From Tetmemena sp. SeJ-2015 (Eukaryota > Ciliophora > Spirotrichea > Sporadotrichida > Oxytrichidae), in the NCBI GenBank assembly GCA_027382625.1, contig JAJKFJ010021106.1, positions 1 through 64,000 of the forward strand: DNA of 64,000 bases, in the 5' to 3' direction. A model generated the notes under the pieces. That model did no database searches. It had not been told where the DNA came from and saw nothing but the letters and a program-made list of their open reading frames with translations. Each line of letters opens with the position of its first letter. The stretch's first letter is position 1. The position numbers and the translations under genes were made by a program. Of the stretch, positions 47,001-60,918 are shown in pieces.

Positions 47001-50000
47001 CCACAGACAGAGTAGTGTGTTCACGAGCGATGGTAGATTTGGGGAGAGAGTGAGGGAGCAAATACTCATTAAGGCTGGAGAAAGGAGAGCTACTCAGGTC
47101 ATGGAGAGAGAAGGTTTGGCTTAGCCATTTGCAGTTTCTTAAACTGAGAAGGAAAAAGTGTCGGTGATTGATGTTATTAGCAAATTCACAGAGGAGCTTA
47201 GATTAGAAGAGGCAAACTACAAAAAGGTGTGGGATGCTCACCTCTACAAAAATTTTAGAGTGCTTAGCTAATTTTTAAATGTACATGCACGATGGGGAAA
47301 GAATACATAAGTAATTGAAATAATTGCAGCTCAATGTATTACTTCAGTCAGAAGATGGCTCACATAATAGAGGAAGATATAACCTCTAAACTTGAAGACA
47401 TGGACTTTGACAAGGATCCACATCAAGTTGCTAATCTTTACAGCTTCGTTTCAAAGAAAGACATTCAATTTATGAATAGTAGATTCTTTCTTAGAAGTTT
47501 TTTTATAATTTCGAATTGAACGTACTAAAGCCCAAGCTTGAGGCCTGGTTACAGCTAAAGCTCTCATACTTAGCATATTTTAAGAATTAATTAGAATCGG
47601 AAGCAAGGAGATATTCCTTAGGTGGTCTAAGAGTATCTAGGTTCTGATCCACGATTGCGTGTACATATACTGTGAGGCTTTGATGAGGGGACTTGACAAC
47701 AGTTCATAATACAAGCCATCAGAGGTTCTGCCTCCTCTTATTCTTATAATAGAGAGCAGAAGTAAGTTGAAATACTCAGATAGTTATATTCAAAATCTTT
47801 GCTTATAGAGGGTAAAAAGCAAGGTCAGTTCTCTCTATTAAATTCAAAAGTCTAACATCATCGAGTACACACCAGATATGTTTAACAAACTCATTGGCAT
47901 GGGAAATAAAAGTAAGATTATCTCATATGTTGAATACTTTCTATATAGACTGGAATTATGCATCTTGCAATGACTAGAGTGTTTCACTTATGAATACTAA
48001 TCATCGCCTGTCTCAATAAAAGAGCGATCATCAGATTCTTTGCAATCACACCTACTTAAGAAGGTGATTTTTAAAATTTTGATTCTTTTAAATTGAAGGA
48101 GGAGAGCAATCACGTAACTCCTATAGAGTTTACTTCAGAGCTGCTGAGGATATTCTTCACTAAGCGGCTTAGGAAGTTTATTATAACCTAATCATTATAT
48201 TTCTATTTTGAAGTGATAAGCTACATAGCAAACAAGTTTGTGTTCATAGACTTCAACGATAGCCTTTTCTTCAACTTGTACATCGGCAAGGGCCAAGACA
48301 TGACAATCATGCGCTACCAGCTGCAGCACCTGACTATTATGCGCACAGTCTTCCAAAAGACCCCTCCTCGCTTCTTCAAGGATACACTCTCTTCAAATAA
48401 TAGTCCTGATCTATTGGAGTATTCTCTGGGAGCTCAGTTAGGAGTTCAGAGCGATGACTTCTTCAAGAACCCGGTAATCTTGCAGCAAGACATAAAGGAG
48501 ATCATTAATTTCTTCTGCCCTAAGGACAAGGATGTAAGCTTACTCTTTGTGATTGATTAACTATTTAGGGCAAGGAAGTGGCATGAACAAGCAACAATGC
48601 GAACAGCAAAAATTCTGATATTAGAGAATCATTCCGCTTCCTTGAGTACATGAGAGAGGATGATCAGAATCTCATAGGCTTGTTTAAGTCTATTCAAATA
48701 AACTTAAATTAAGTGCTACAAACTTCTTATTATATGATAGTCTATTGACTCTGATGTGCAGAGGAACAAGGAAATGATTAGCAGAGTGCTTTACAGAAGA
48801 CAGACCAAGGACGTGGACAAATTCTTTGAAGATTATAAGACTCTATTTGGAAAGTGAGGCTTTTGAACAGATCTTAGAAAATCTGCAAGACGAGAATCAG
48901 ATTCTTCAAAGAGAGACAATAAATTTTTTATTTCTGGGCATGGGTCTAATTGAAAAAATATTATTGCTTCTTATACAGAGATATTTTTATCTTCAATTTT
49001 AATTAATTTAATCAGCAGTGGAGAAGCTGGCAGCTCAATTTATTAGATAATTATCGAGTTTTATTGAAAGAATTTGATTTTGTGTTAACTATAATTCCTT
49101 TAATAATTTAATTTATCTCTTATGATGTTTCACTTATGAAGTTACTGGCTCGCCTTAGAAATTTAAATGTCTTATATATGAATTCCATTCTTATTTTTTG
49201 TCATCTGCAGCACCTCAACAACTTCATGCGCACTCTAAAACTAATCCCTCGCTTCTTGATTGTTTAATCTCTTCTCTGCATCTTACATTAAAATATCTTT
49301 ATTGGTTTAATTAAATTGGTAGAGGCAGTGCTTAGGTATTTGATGCTACTCTCTTCTCTGGGATGGAAAATATAAATAGTTATTTACTCTAAGAAGCAGC
49401 AAAGTGAGGTTGTTTTCCGCTTCCTATTATTTTAATTTCTAAGATCATCATAATCATCCTATTAACGAATTAGAAAATAAAAGGACTATGGAATTATTTG
49501 TAAAGAAATTCTATTTTTATCTACACGATGGGGACGTGAAGAAGAGTAAGTCAATCAGCAGTAATTGAAAATTACAAAGTCTAAATTATTGTTGAGCATT
49601 AAATCCTCTGATAACTCCACATCAAGTGGTTGGCTAAATAATTCAGAGACTGCACAATTTTGACACCATCTCAAAAGAAAGACTAAGATTAAATACACTC
49701 ACATTTTATTAGATGAAATATTATCTGCATGCATATAAAGCTCTCAAACATGAAGGATTTGATAAACAGAGTCATGCACTCCGAAACTTGGTCACCCTCC
49801 ACAGACGTAAGAATAATTTATAGAAACTTAGTTATTAAATCTTTCTTTAGAGTAATAACTTCAGTAGCTCAGTGGTCAATGCTTTCTTCGCCCTCAACTC
49901 AAACCTAGAAAGTCTCTACTAATTCCTCGGAAGCAAATATGTGGAAGTTTTAGTTTTGGAATTATTAATTATAAATCCTCTTAACCTGATGAGCAGAAAA

Positions 50001-50256
50001 GATCAGTTCACCATCTCCAAGAAGTCTAAGAAATTAAATTAGACTGGGAGGACTTAGCATCTAGCTATATTATTAATTTAATGCCTGTCCAACATTGAAT
50101 TTATTCATGAGCGTTTGGAAGACATGAAGCTCAGATTCTTTCTCTCTTAAATTTTAGATGAAGGATAGCAAACACAAGTTTAGGTCGCTGAGGGAGTTTA
50201 CTTCAATCGTAATCTATATTTTAAGCATAATACGATCATAAAATCTTTCTGATTAA
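44005..50256 (+). CDS. F-BAR domain protein, large, possibly two adjacent genes
   Basis: F-BAR domains bend membranes and link them to actin or endocytosis. ATG 44005 gives MKASFQRKLSVEFL, then a 44-nt GT-AG intron (44047-44090) and DNLDLVKLKTSRAKKTLRSL, with ERVNIEQRYAQSLHNLAKTG: the FCH start. Helices follow: LQTRTNIVQSLDDTRKNLSS, NWLAKLDQLKRQIRESNEMY, PKLIQQAEQKYQEAVAKFNE. Downstream of 45590 come long helical exons with no recognised family (VRTLTNNKSPDMFQILHRIF; TADLTRDLFAILEEYDTKFT; WNKLRLVLDLAAVCHRQSSV; EEDITSKLEDMDFDKDPHQV; YQLQHLTIMRTVFQKTPPRF; NLMSRKDQFTISKKS), separated by short AT-rich introns, to a TGA near 50254. An animal F-BAR protein of this architecture does not come to mind. 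Exon joins after 46300 are uncertain, and 48900-50260 may be a separate gene. Confidence 0.6.
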
Positions 50257-50921
50257 ATGATTATTTCTTAAAAAGAGGGAAATAGAAATTAATAAGATGC
50301 TTTTAATTCAGATGTAGGGAGAAATAGTGGATTAAGAAATTTTATTAAGGGAGAAATCAATTCTCAAAAGCAAATTATGTGACCAATATAATGGTTGTCT
50401 CTCTTTAAATAATGAATTTCATGACAAAAATTAATAAGATAAATGTGATTGTACACTTTTACCAGAGCTTTGCTTCAAATTATGGAAAGATTGAACAAAT
50501 ATAATAATCACTACTACATTACCATAGCCTTATGATGTGAGAAACATTTACCGTTTAAATAATAAAACACCCTCTGGCTTATTTGCCTTGGGGCAGGTTT
50601 ATAGAAATATTCGATAATAATTATCAGGCAACTTCACTCTTCTAACCAATACCTTTATTAGTACTAGCTCGGCTACCCAATTTTTATTACTGTAGTCAAT
50701 TTTATTCTCAAAATGCGATGAAGTCAGGCTTGCGCTGCTTCAAATCAGTCTGATTTATGTTTCCCTCTCTCAATTAAACACAAAAAATAAATTTGTGCAG
50801 AGATTTCTGTAACGGAACAGGCTACGAAATCTGCTTCAATAAATTAGGCTGACCAAGTTGAGCAATGTCGCTTCCCTGATCTCCACCGATTTATATAATA
50901 CTTATTAGACTAGTAAAATTA
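50257..50921. other. AT-rich intergenic region
   Basis: Convergent 3' flanks of the F-BAR gene and the next minus-strand gene. No supported gene. Confidence 0.45.
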
Positions 50922-53667
50922 TCAGATTTAGTACAGGGATAAAGTGTCTAAATTGTTCAAATTCTTTGATGCTCTTTAGTTTTCTTCTGAATCAGCAAAC
51001 CTATTTATTTCCTTCATGACTTTCTTAATCTTTTCCTTGTCCATATTGAATAGCTCTTACTAGATATTCTAAAAGTCAGTTGCGTTTTCATTGAAGTTTT
51101 ATATGGATTGAGTAGCGCTGCTTGATGAAAAAACGTTTATTTCCACTTGTCTTTGGGCCTGTCCTACAATATTTGATATGATGGCTGAGTCACCCTAGCT
51201 GAAAGAAGGCGCATTGAAATGCTTCTCTGGCTAGCTTGAAGTTTGATTCGTCAATGCCTCCGTCACTAGTGTAAAATGATAAGACTCAGGGGGATCCTGC
51301 TCTGCTTAGTAGTTTGTAGTTTGGTTCGTATCGAAGATCATCAAGTCTTCATCACTTGTTGAACCATCTTGGATAATTTTCTTGACCATGTCTTATTCAT
51401 CAGCTTCAAGACCGAAACTAGGCCTCTAAATTTCTAATCATGTCTGCTATCACTGATCAGCAAAGGCCTTGAGCAAGGAACCAGGTGCAAACCATTCAAG
51501 TCTTGCAGCTCTTAAGAGCTTATTGAAGTGATTCTCTCCAATCTAGTTCCTTTTTAAGCTTAAGTGAAAATTAGTATCATACTTCAATGATACACAAAGT
51601 TTACTCATACTTGTGCTTCTTTTCTTCTATGATTGAGTTTGATTGCATGATCATATGACTCGAGAAGGTCTTGTCGTCACTGTTTTTCCTACAAGGTGAA
51701 GACCTATTCCCGTTGCTGTTTCTGAAATCGTTCTTGAATTCTTCATCTTGGCTGCTCTCTTTGGTAGCAAAAGTATCTGCGCGACCCCTTGTAGCAAAGA
51801 CGTCACCGCTTTTTCCACTTTGATTATCAGTCTTAGGTTGAGGGGAAGTGGACTAATTTCTCGAATCGAGTGTCAAAGCTTTTTGGATTACTACTCCGTC
51901 ATCAGTTCCCTTTCTCACTGTTGCAGAGAGCTTTTCGCCGGGTGGCTAGCTTCCCTTACGCTCTTCACTGGTATGAATCGGTCTAAGCTTACTAATCAGC
52001 TCCAAGTTCCCTGAGCTTCCCATATTGGTATTCTACTAAGATAGCTTGAAAAGATCCACATAGCTATTAGGACTAAAGATTTTAGCCATAGGCTTGCTCA
52101 ATAAAGCATGCTGCTGCTCAGAAGAGTAGGAGGATGAATTCATGGCTTGAGAAGGAATATCATTACTCTTAGCATAATGATGATGAGGAGTGACTCGATT
52201 TTCTTGAGCGGTGCTTTGTGTTTACTGCTTTGAACTAACATAGCTCTAGCTTGCTTAACTTTGAGAGCTGTTCATTTGTGCTTGGCTTGTATTTATCTGC
52301 TAGTTGGAGCTTAAATTTTTGATAGCTTCTCTCCTAGGTCTGCTCTTTTCATTGAGGAGCTTCGTTGCTTTAAGATGAGGATACTTTAGCTCTAGTTCGT
52401 CCTGTCTCTTTCTCTCTACCAGCATTTGGCTAAAAGTACGATCCTGTTTTATTGCTGGTATCAATTTCTTGACTACTCTTTCTAAAAATAGTTCCTTTAG
52501 TTCGTTGTGAGTCATTTGATCGCTCATCTTCATTGGCTTTTCCAAAACCTACGCAAATTGCCATAGTTCTTCGAGTTGCTTTTCGATTTCTTCAGCTTCA
52601 GCATTCGTTAGTGGCTCTCCATCTTGGGGAATTTAAAAAGCTAGATTTTTAAAAAGTGCAACTTGCTTTTTGAAAGCCTTTATTAAATTTCTGAGCAGTT
52701 TATATTTAGGGAACTTCTTCCTCTCCTCCTCTTTTTCCGCTTCAATGAGAGACTAAGGTTTAGATTGAGAAAAACTGTCTGACTTCTCTTCTTCTATCTT
52801 ACCCGCGTCATTAAATAATAATGTAATCAATTTTTAAGAGAAGATTAATTGCTCTGAGAAATAATTTGGCTATCGTTAGCCAATGAACTTGTTTCTGAGT
52901 TGTCATTTTTCATTTACATGAGCATGCCTTTATTAAGTTGCTAAAGCATTGCAGCATCTGGCAGGTTATTTATTTGATCGGCTCATTTGATGAAGAGCTA
53001 ACCCTAGCCAGGCCAACGATGCTCGTTTAGACGCTCCAATCGGCTCATGCTAGATAAGGTGCTTTCACCTAAAATTCGATTTGAGCTTTAAAAATGGATT
53101 TTTATTACACCTATATCTAAAGTGTTGTTACTCGAGATTAAAGATATCAATACATATGTTAAAATGCTATGACTAGCGAGATGGACTCATTTATTGCTGT
53201 ATTAAGCTAGGCCTTAGCCTTTTATGTGTAGAAGGCCTCAAGTGCTTGAATAACTCTCACTTGGAACCTGATTTACGCCTCTTCTCCCTCTGCCAAGTTG
53301 CAAGCCTGCTTTATTTATGGAAGATCTTTTCTTATCCTTCTGTGCTGAGCATACTGTGGATGATCCACTCTGCTCCTCTTCTCCAATTCTCTTATAAACT
53401 ATCTGACCTGTGTGTTCAAATAAATTGAGTGAGTAATTTAACTAAGGACTACATTTAATGATGGTTCAAATAGTTTGCTAGCCCTTGAGAGGTGAGGGTG
53501 CAGGGCTTGGCAGGTTTGATGCCTGACTCATTTTGCAGGATAAAGGCGTTCTTCCTCTGGGCTCCAAAGAAGTCTATGTGTTTCAGGAATGCGTCATCCG
53601 TCAGGGCAGTCCGTAGAGTCTTATCCACATCTCTTTTTGGCCTCAGGTGCTTTTATCTGTACTCCAT
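50922..53667 (-). CDS. Unidentified protein with conserved-looking N-terminal region
   Basis: The start at 53667 reads MEYRQKHLRPKRDVDKTLRT, then DAFLKHIDFFGAQRKNAFIL. Later exons: QVRQFIRELEKRSRVDHPQY (53410-53170), SRLERLNEHRWPGQGQ (53055), AEKEEERKKFPKYKLLRNLI (52750), LTNAEAEEIEKQLEELWQFA (52620) and ELFLERVVKKLIPAIKQDRT (52500), then a disordered Ser/Gln/Asn-rich tail (SQSQASQSYVSSKQQTQSTA; NSNGNRSSPCRKNSDDKTFS) and a last basic helix, MDKEKIKKVMKEINRF, ending at TGA 50922. Abundant TAA/TAG Gln codons. Composition and layout resemble a nuclear regulator or scaffold, but no domain was recognised. An in-frame TGA near 52990 is probably a missed intron or base error. Confidence 0.55.
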
Positions 53668-54213
53668 TAAAATATACATAGAAAGTGCAAAGAGTAATGG
53701 ATTTAAAAATATTTGTTTATATTAAGATGCAATTATGTGTATTGAGAAGTAACAATAATTATAATTATTATTATTGCAATATGTTATTAATTTGCGATAA
53801 ATCAACAAAGTACTAAAGCTACTACAACTTTATATCTCTTCCTATCTTTCAAAATTTATTGTAAAATCATCAGAACTAACACCTATTGAATTATTTCATT
53901 TTTAATCAATTTAATAATTCACTCTTGCTGCTTTATCAATTTGTAATTATCAAAAAAAGTCACTGATAAATTCAAAAGCAAGGATAAATTTAGTAATAAG
54001 CTGAAGATAGGTGATGGTGTTTAAAATATACTAGAAAGAGGTTTATGCTAAATTAATAAAACTACTATCTTAGAATTTATCATATGCTTCTATCATGGGA
54101 ATGAAGAATTTTATCATGCAAATAAATTGAACGTAGCAATTTGAAGGTTTTTATTCTGGTTGATTATTTTCTTGATGATCAAATTACTTTCCTTTGTTTA
54201 ATAAACTAAAAAT
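53668..54213. promoter_or_regulatory. Divergent AT-rich intergenic region
   Basis: 5' flanks of the genes at 53667 (minus) and 54214 (plus). It contains an AT-only hairpin near 53745-53780 (aacaataattataattattatt). Nothing else recognised. Confidence 0.4.
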
Positions 54214-57200
54214 ATGAATAAGGCAACTTCCACCATAGGCAAAAATAACAACGACCTCATAAATGCTTTTGCAGCGGTATAGACTATTGCCACAGTATCC
54301 ACCCTCTATAACCAAAGCCCTTAAACCTGAATGTCATAAGAAATTAAAAAAATGAACTTTTTTATTAAAAGAGTGAATAGTATTTCTTTTATGAAATTGG
54401 TAAAGGTGAATATAAAAGAATTGCAACTAAGTAAGATGGGTAAACCTAACCTTTAGAGAATAGAGCAAAATAAATCACTACAAATCAGCCAACTTAAAAT
54501 AAAACTATGAACATCGATGAGTTGGAGTTAAGCTTGGATGATTAAAATAGTGAAACTAAAAATGAATGCCTTGGTGAAAATGAAACAAGAAGAGAGAAGC
54601 AGTTTAATAGAAAACTTAGAGTATTGCAAAATGGAAACGAAGAGTTTAATATGCCTCTGATCTCATAACAGGCTCCAACTAGAACAGCCAATTTCAGCTA
54701 AGGGAAAGTATCTCCCTTAAGTAATTTTCACGAAAAAGATCCTTTTAGTGTCTCTTAATGCGTAGGTACTGAGGCACAAGAAAGTTATCATTTTAAAACA
54801 GTTAATATCAAGAACTCAGCTCCTATTGGTTAAGTTTAAAAAGAGGAATTAAGTCATCATCTTATCATATAATTTATAAGGGTCGCGAGCAGAGCAAAGT
54901 GCCTTAAAGAGAAATATTTTGAATTCAACTAGGCAAAGGAAATTAAACACCACTTTTTATACCTCAGTAAATCTTTAATAGCTATTTAATTTTTATCCTT
55001 CGCCTAGAGATGGCGTATCCTCGTAGCAACATAACCAAAGCTTGTTTAATTACTCAATTAGCTAGCATGACAATCAAATCTAGCATCAGGCCAATCTTTC
55101 TTACTACAACTTTTATTATGAATATTCGTATTAATTTTTAACTAACCCTTTGGTAAACTTGGCTTTGGGAGCAGTAGCAGCAGCCGTTATGCAAATAAAA
55201 AGCTTTCTTCTTCTTTCGGAAAGAGATTTTCAGATACCAATACTCCATCTCAATTCAACGATGTGCCCTGGTTGTTCTTGAAATAGGATAAAATGCCCAA
55301 GCATCTAGATCGACTTTCTAACATGACCATATATTATTCATTGCTTAAACAGTTGCGTTGCAATTATTCTATAAGTATTTTAACTTAAAAACTTTTTCCT
55401 CAATAAACTCACTCCAAAAGGAAAAGAGAGGACATCCATTTGAAGAATTTAGAGAAAATCAAAGAACTAGAAAACTTAGAATATAGACGCATTATAGACA
55501 GCTATGAGCTATCTTTGCCAATTCAAACAGTGAAGCCCAGACCTACTAGAAGAGAAGAAAGTGGAATAAATACTAACATTGGAGTGGGCATTTTCGGGAA
55601 GTTACCACCTGTGGCCGGTTTTGAAAACGCAGTTATGAAATAGAAGGAGACACTAGGGTACAACATTTTTAGAGACCAGAAGAGTCTCTCCTAAGCAATT
55701 GGAGCAAAGTATCATAAACCCACGCCTCCCTCTCCAAGATAATAATAAGTTTTAACTTTTTTTGATATGCGAAGTGACAGCATTAGAAAGTACGATTCGT
55801 TTAAGCTATAAAAAGAAAGCAGGATGTAAAATGATGAAGCTAACAATGAGTTCCTTTAATCAGATAAGTAAATAAAAAATCAAAGCATCAACAAGAACAT
55901 AGATAAAAAATAGCTAGAGAAGAAGAAGAGGCAAATATAGAGTCTAATTCTTCTTTCAACCCACAGCACAAGAGGCAGACTCGCATAAATATCAAACAGT
56001 AATTCACTCTAAAACTAGAGTAGTAAAGCAATAAATCAGGTGAGAATGGGAAGGCAAACGAGGATTTGCAAAAATTTAATAGCAAGTCTAGGTAGTAAAC
56101 TGAGCTTTTGAAACAGAGAATTGATATGGTGCCTGATGAATTAGAAGGCAACATTTTAGCAACTTTAAGAAAGCGAAAGTTAAGCTGTAGAGAGGATGGT
56201 TCAATAAGAAATTAGAAAAGCTGTAGTTAATAGAGCTCAAAGGAAAAATTTAAATCAGAGTTGTCAAAGTTCAAACATTTCAAACTAGGATGAGGAAATT
56301 AATAGAGTTGCTGGCAATAATGATTAAGCTGAGGAGCATTCATACATTATTAAGAATAATTATTGTCCTTATAATTATAGTGAAGCCGATCAAGATCAAA
56401 GCTGAAGATAAGATTTTTGAAGACAAGATAGATTCTAATTTGAAATTCAGGCATAATGATGAGTACAACTATTTTGAAGATTTGGAGTTGCAGATGAATA
56501 GGATGCAGGTGGCTGAAAGTGATATTCCTATCTAAGTTTTGTACAACCCTTAAATTGAGAAAATAAAGAGAGAAGATAAATTTGGAACTAATAACTCTGT
56601 CTTTAAATCGATTAGAATGCTTATTTCTAATTTTAAACTGTCAGCGTGCAGGGAATTGAGGGAGGAAACGCAAATATTAGGCCAATTACTTTCACTTACA
56701 AATATGACCAAGAAAGAGAGCACATAATAGGAGTGAAGATAGATGTTTTGGGAGAGGAATTAGAGATGGCAGAAATTAATTTACAAAAGTAATATTGCAT
56801 AAAACATTACCCTATTCTAGAAAGTTTAGTATTTTAATAGAGGTAGAAGAAAATTTTAGACAGCTTCTTAAATTAAAAGCCTCGAATAAGTAGATTCAAT
56901 AGCAACATTTTCGAAAGTTTCGGTAGCTCGGCAACTCAAAGGTAAAACTCCTAAAACAACTATGATGAAATTAGAATCTTTACTCTTTATAATTATAAGA
57001 TGAAGATGCTCCCACTTTTATCCATAATGAGTTATAGTATACGAGGAGAGGGACGATTATGATAAAGTAGAAGAGAGTTAGTTTGCATGTTCCACCCTCG
57101 AGCAATAGCAACAGGAACTCATAAGGCTCAACTTAACCCTAAAGAAGAGGCAGTCTGAATTCTGTTGGAGTAGCTCCCAATCTAAAGCTGAGCAAGTTCT

Positions 57201-58709
57201 CCAAGTCAGAGTAAGTGAGAGGGACCGCAAACGGAGGCTAGAAGTTTAAGAGCTTAGTTGAGCATTCAAGTATGCGGAAAAACTCTCTTCATAATTAGAG
57301 AATCAAAGATATCAACAAAATTAGGTTAATGAATGAAATATCTGCTTACCCTATTTTCTTTAAGGTGAGGAGTCAGAATTCAACCCTCAATCAAGATATG
57401 GCATACTTTCGCGGTGAGATATAAGAGGAAGAAGATGAAGAAGCTTAAAGTGAGAACATAGAAGATCTTGCACCAGCTATCTCAAAGATTGGCGTAATAA
57501 AATTGAAAGAGTCAGAAAGCTAAAATCTAGATGACTAAAGCAGTTTGATGTTTAGTGATGAGCAATTTGAAAAACAGAAGAACAAGAGAATTCCACAGAT
57601 CAATTTGTAAACAAGCGAGCATGAGTCTAGTCATAGTGAAAAGTCTCATTCGAATAGCGTCGAAGATAAATCCTCAATTTCTTCTCATGATATATTTGCA
57701 ATAGAAGTTTCTCTTTAAAAATATGATTCCTTCTAGTCAAAGTCTTTGAAGAATCTGACAAAGATATATTCTATAGATTGATTGATACTATTTATTTAGA
57801 GAGAGAAACAAGAATTGCTGTTGTCATAGCTAAATCACAAAAACCTAGTTTACCGAAAGTAGAAGAAAGCTACATCTAAGAATAGAGAGCAAGCTAGAAA
57901 AGAGCAGCTTAGCTTTGTCTCCTAACATATTAACGATATCACCTATTTAGAAGAAGCCTATTTCACCCTCTTTAAACCCAGATTTGCTTCCTCCTCATCC
58001 TTTATAAAAGATACAAGCCTTTAACTTGATGGCAACACTACGCTAAACTATGACCGCCAAGAATTCTCCCAAAAATTTTAATTTAGCTTCATTGAGATTT
58101 TGAAATCAAGGCTTAATTGAGGATAGATAGAAAAGTATTTTGAAGCAAATGATATAGAGTAAAAATAAACCATCAACTCACACCAGAGCTAAACTAAATC
58201 AGACAATACCACTTCACCAATTGATATCTCCTCAAGACTTCGATAAAGATTTGCTCTTAAATTAGCTACAGACCTAGCTTATTCACAACTAGTCAGTTAA
58301 TTAGTCAAGGAGAATTTTCGGGAAATGGTACCTCAAGCCGTAGTAGCTCTCCAAGCAGTGTTAAGATACTATTCCCAATCCATTTTCATAGTCTAAGCTA
58401 AAAGTTAAGTTTAATTTAAATTTTTAGCATCAATCTTTGACAACTCCTTCATCCCCTAAAGATAATCATTCTCCCTAATAAATAACATCGAAGCTTTAAC
58501 ATAATGATGGCAAAGTGAAAGATCAAAATGAAAAGACAGATGCGAGAAAAATGAATAAGCGCAAGCAAATGAGAGGACTGTTAAGAAAATAATTGAAGAA
58601 ATTAAGGAAAATGTGGGCAAGATAAGAGCTAAGAATAAATTTTGAACCAGAAAATTTTTAAATCTAGCTTGAATATTATTAATTTCGCAAAGCTTGGTTA
58701 AAAGATTGA
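54214..58709 (+). CDS. Large unidentified, mostly disordered protein
   Basis: A candidate start is ATG 54214 (MNKATSTIGKNNNDLINAFA). Coding-like segments with TAA/TAG as Gln follow: MNIDELELSLDDQNSETKNE (54508), KIKELENLEYRRIIDSYELS and NTNIGVGIFGKLPPVAGFEN (55440-55640), KIDSNLKFRHNDEYNYFEDL (56430), IKDINKIRLMNEISAYPIFF then VRSQNSTLNQDMAYFRGEIQ (57300-57430), and a Ser/Pro-rich region (ISPIQKKPISPSLNPDL, 57950) running to a basic end, GLLRKQLKKLRKMWARQELR, and TGA 58707. The frame changes many times, mostly at A runs, so the contiguous protein cannot be read with certainty. No domain recognised. It may be more than one gene. Confidence 0.45.
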
Positions 58710-58852
58710 AAACTTAATTTTTCCTTTTTTCCTTATACGTTTTAATATATTTTGCTATTTTGTCAGAAGTATATTATTTTTGGAGTTATAAATAAATCAT
58801 ATCAATCATTTCTTATTGACTTTTACTCTAGTTAAAGCTTATATAGAAAACA

Positions 58853-60918
58853 ATGTAGTTAGAAAAAATGTAAAGTCTAATTGAGGAAGAGTTAATGGCC
58901 GAAAATTTAACTAACAGACAATCTAAAAATTCAGGCATTCCTTCATATGATGGAAACAAATAAAACATGAATTTTGGCCGAAACTAAGAAAGGCCAAAAT
59001 TAGCTTATCATATTTTTAATTAGGCACCTTAAGAATTCTTGGAGTAAGGAATTTCAAGATGAACAACCTTAAGTTGCTTAAAAGGAAGATTAATTTATTA
59101 CTTATAGTAAATGCTGAGGTGGGGAAAACTAATGTTTTAAATGATGAGAAAATTTAAAAGTTATTTGCAACATATTCTATTTGATGAAACTGAGGACGAG
59201 CTCCAGCCCTCAATAGTTTTTTTTTAATAGAAAAAAATTAATTTGCCTAGTTTATTATAAAAGTTGAATGAGGATAGAAAAATCCAAAACAAAACGGTAG
59301 TCATTAGAAAGTATCCCCAAAGCAGAATGACTTCAGAATTCGAGTTTAAACAATATAAAATCAGCATTAAGAAGCAAGAATCAGCTATAATCCTCCAAGA
59401 AAATATACAGAATCCAATTAAGAGAGCACTCAAAATTAATTATCAAGTCTAAAACCTCAAATCAGTGATCTGGCAAATACTAAAAGCATGGATGACCGGA
59501 GAGAGGAAGACTTCATTTTATCTCAAGAGACAGAGCGGGAGAAAATTTTGCAAACAAGCTATGAGCTAAAGCAAAATGCAGCTTAGTCCTTTACTTATCA
59601 AGGGAGAGGTGACAATTCAATTCATAAAGACTATGGTTAAAAAAACAGCAAAGTTAAATTCAATAATATCTGCCTTTAGTATTTATTTAAGGAGAAAGGT
59701 AGTGATCGAGAGGGGAGAGTCCTTTAATAAAAAAGGAACACCTCATCGTCACGTCTCGAATGATCAAGTCGTATCGATATAAAAGTTTGTTTTATAAAAA
59801 ATTATAAACGATACCATTGGAATAGCATATTCCTGATAAGTTACTCAAGCAAACTTAAAAATTAAAGCAAATAAATTAGCAATAGAAAAGCTCATTTTTC
59901 AAATAAAATGAACAGAGAATTTAAGGTCCTTCAATATGGAGAGTTGAAAATTATTTTTTAGGTATAAAAACATTCCTTTATAATTTATCATAAAATTTTT
60001 AATTAAACTTAAAATCATCCCCTTTCTTTGGTTTGTTATTGAATAAGTTTTTTTTTGAAAATAAGTTTTCAAGTCAAGATTATTTCAATCTTAATTAATC
60101 TCCCTTACGTATCTTTGCAGCATACTAACTACTTTTAAAGTTATATATTCCTTGAGATTATGGCCAAAAATGATATTTTTTGGCACTCTTGTGATAAAAA
60201 GTTTCTAAATATAGTGCCTTAATTCTCTAAATTTTATTCTATTTTGAAATTGAAAAAACTGAAATTGATTCCAAACTAAGTCCATTAAGCATTTTAAAGA
60301 GCAAATATAATGATAAATTTCAAGATCTGGAAAGAGCAGTCGAAGAAATAGGAGGCTTGAATTTAAATGACGATCACAAGGATCTAAAGATATATTAATA
60401 CAAATTAGATTCCCTCTAAGCTGAAAAGGAGGAGTCTGTCAAGAAGCAATTATTTGCAGATGCTGGAAAAGAGCTGCACACGGAAAATGTAGACAGACAA
60501 AGAGAAAAGGAGACGATGAAAAAGTACACTAACTTCCTTCAAAAGAAGGTGGGAGTCTTTGGACTAAGAGAGAAAAGAATAAGATAGTAAGATGGCTTTG
60601 ACTAATTGTATTTTGAATAGGCGATTTTAAGTTTAATTCTTTTTGACAAATAAATCTAGAAGCCAAGTTTTGAGAGAAACGGCATCAATTAAAAATAAGT
60701 GATCTTAATATATATTATAAGCTATTATCACTAACTTAGAGAGTAGCTTTGGGAATATGAATGATATATCAACTAATGAGGGGCTCATGACTGCACTTGC
60801 ATAAGCAAGCTTCAATAATAGTTTTGCGCGCGGACGTGTGGATCTTTAAATTCAAGTTACTCAAAAGAACGACAGATTTCGCTTGGAGAGCAATGAAAAT
60901 CTTAAAATGCATCTTTGA
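58853..60918 (+). CDS. Unidentified coiled-coil protein
   Basis: ATG 58853: MQLEKMQSLIEEELMAENLT, then RPKLAYHIFNQAPQEFLEQG. After a one-base slip near 59058 it continues DEQPQVAQKEDQFITYSK, then LNEDRKIQNKTVVIRKYPQS and FEFKQYKISIKKQESAIILQ (59264-59450). After another slip at an A run (59453) comes MDDRREEDFILSQETEREKI (59490). From 60245 a coiled coil follows: KYNDKFQDLERAVEEIGGLN and DSLQAEKEESVKKQLFADAG, then KNDRFRLESNENLKMHL to TGA 60916. Coding-like patches persist to about 61240. Family unknown. Several frame changes make the exact protein uncertain. Confidence 0.45.

Noticed and set aside
58853..59850. Possible sense use of TGA (for example TGA at 59060 with an open frame on both sides; also near 37324, 37639, 52990, 57778 and 20374).
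   Set aside because: At 59060 and 57778 another frame reads better as coding next to the TGA, and paired one-base slips at A runs explain the apparent read-through. Other cases could not be told apart from missed introns or errors. TGA ends the clearest genes.
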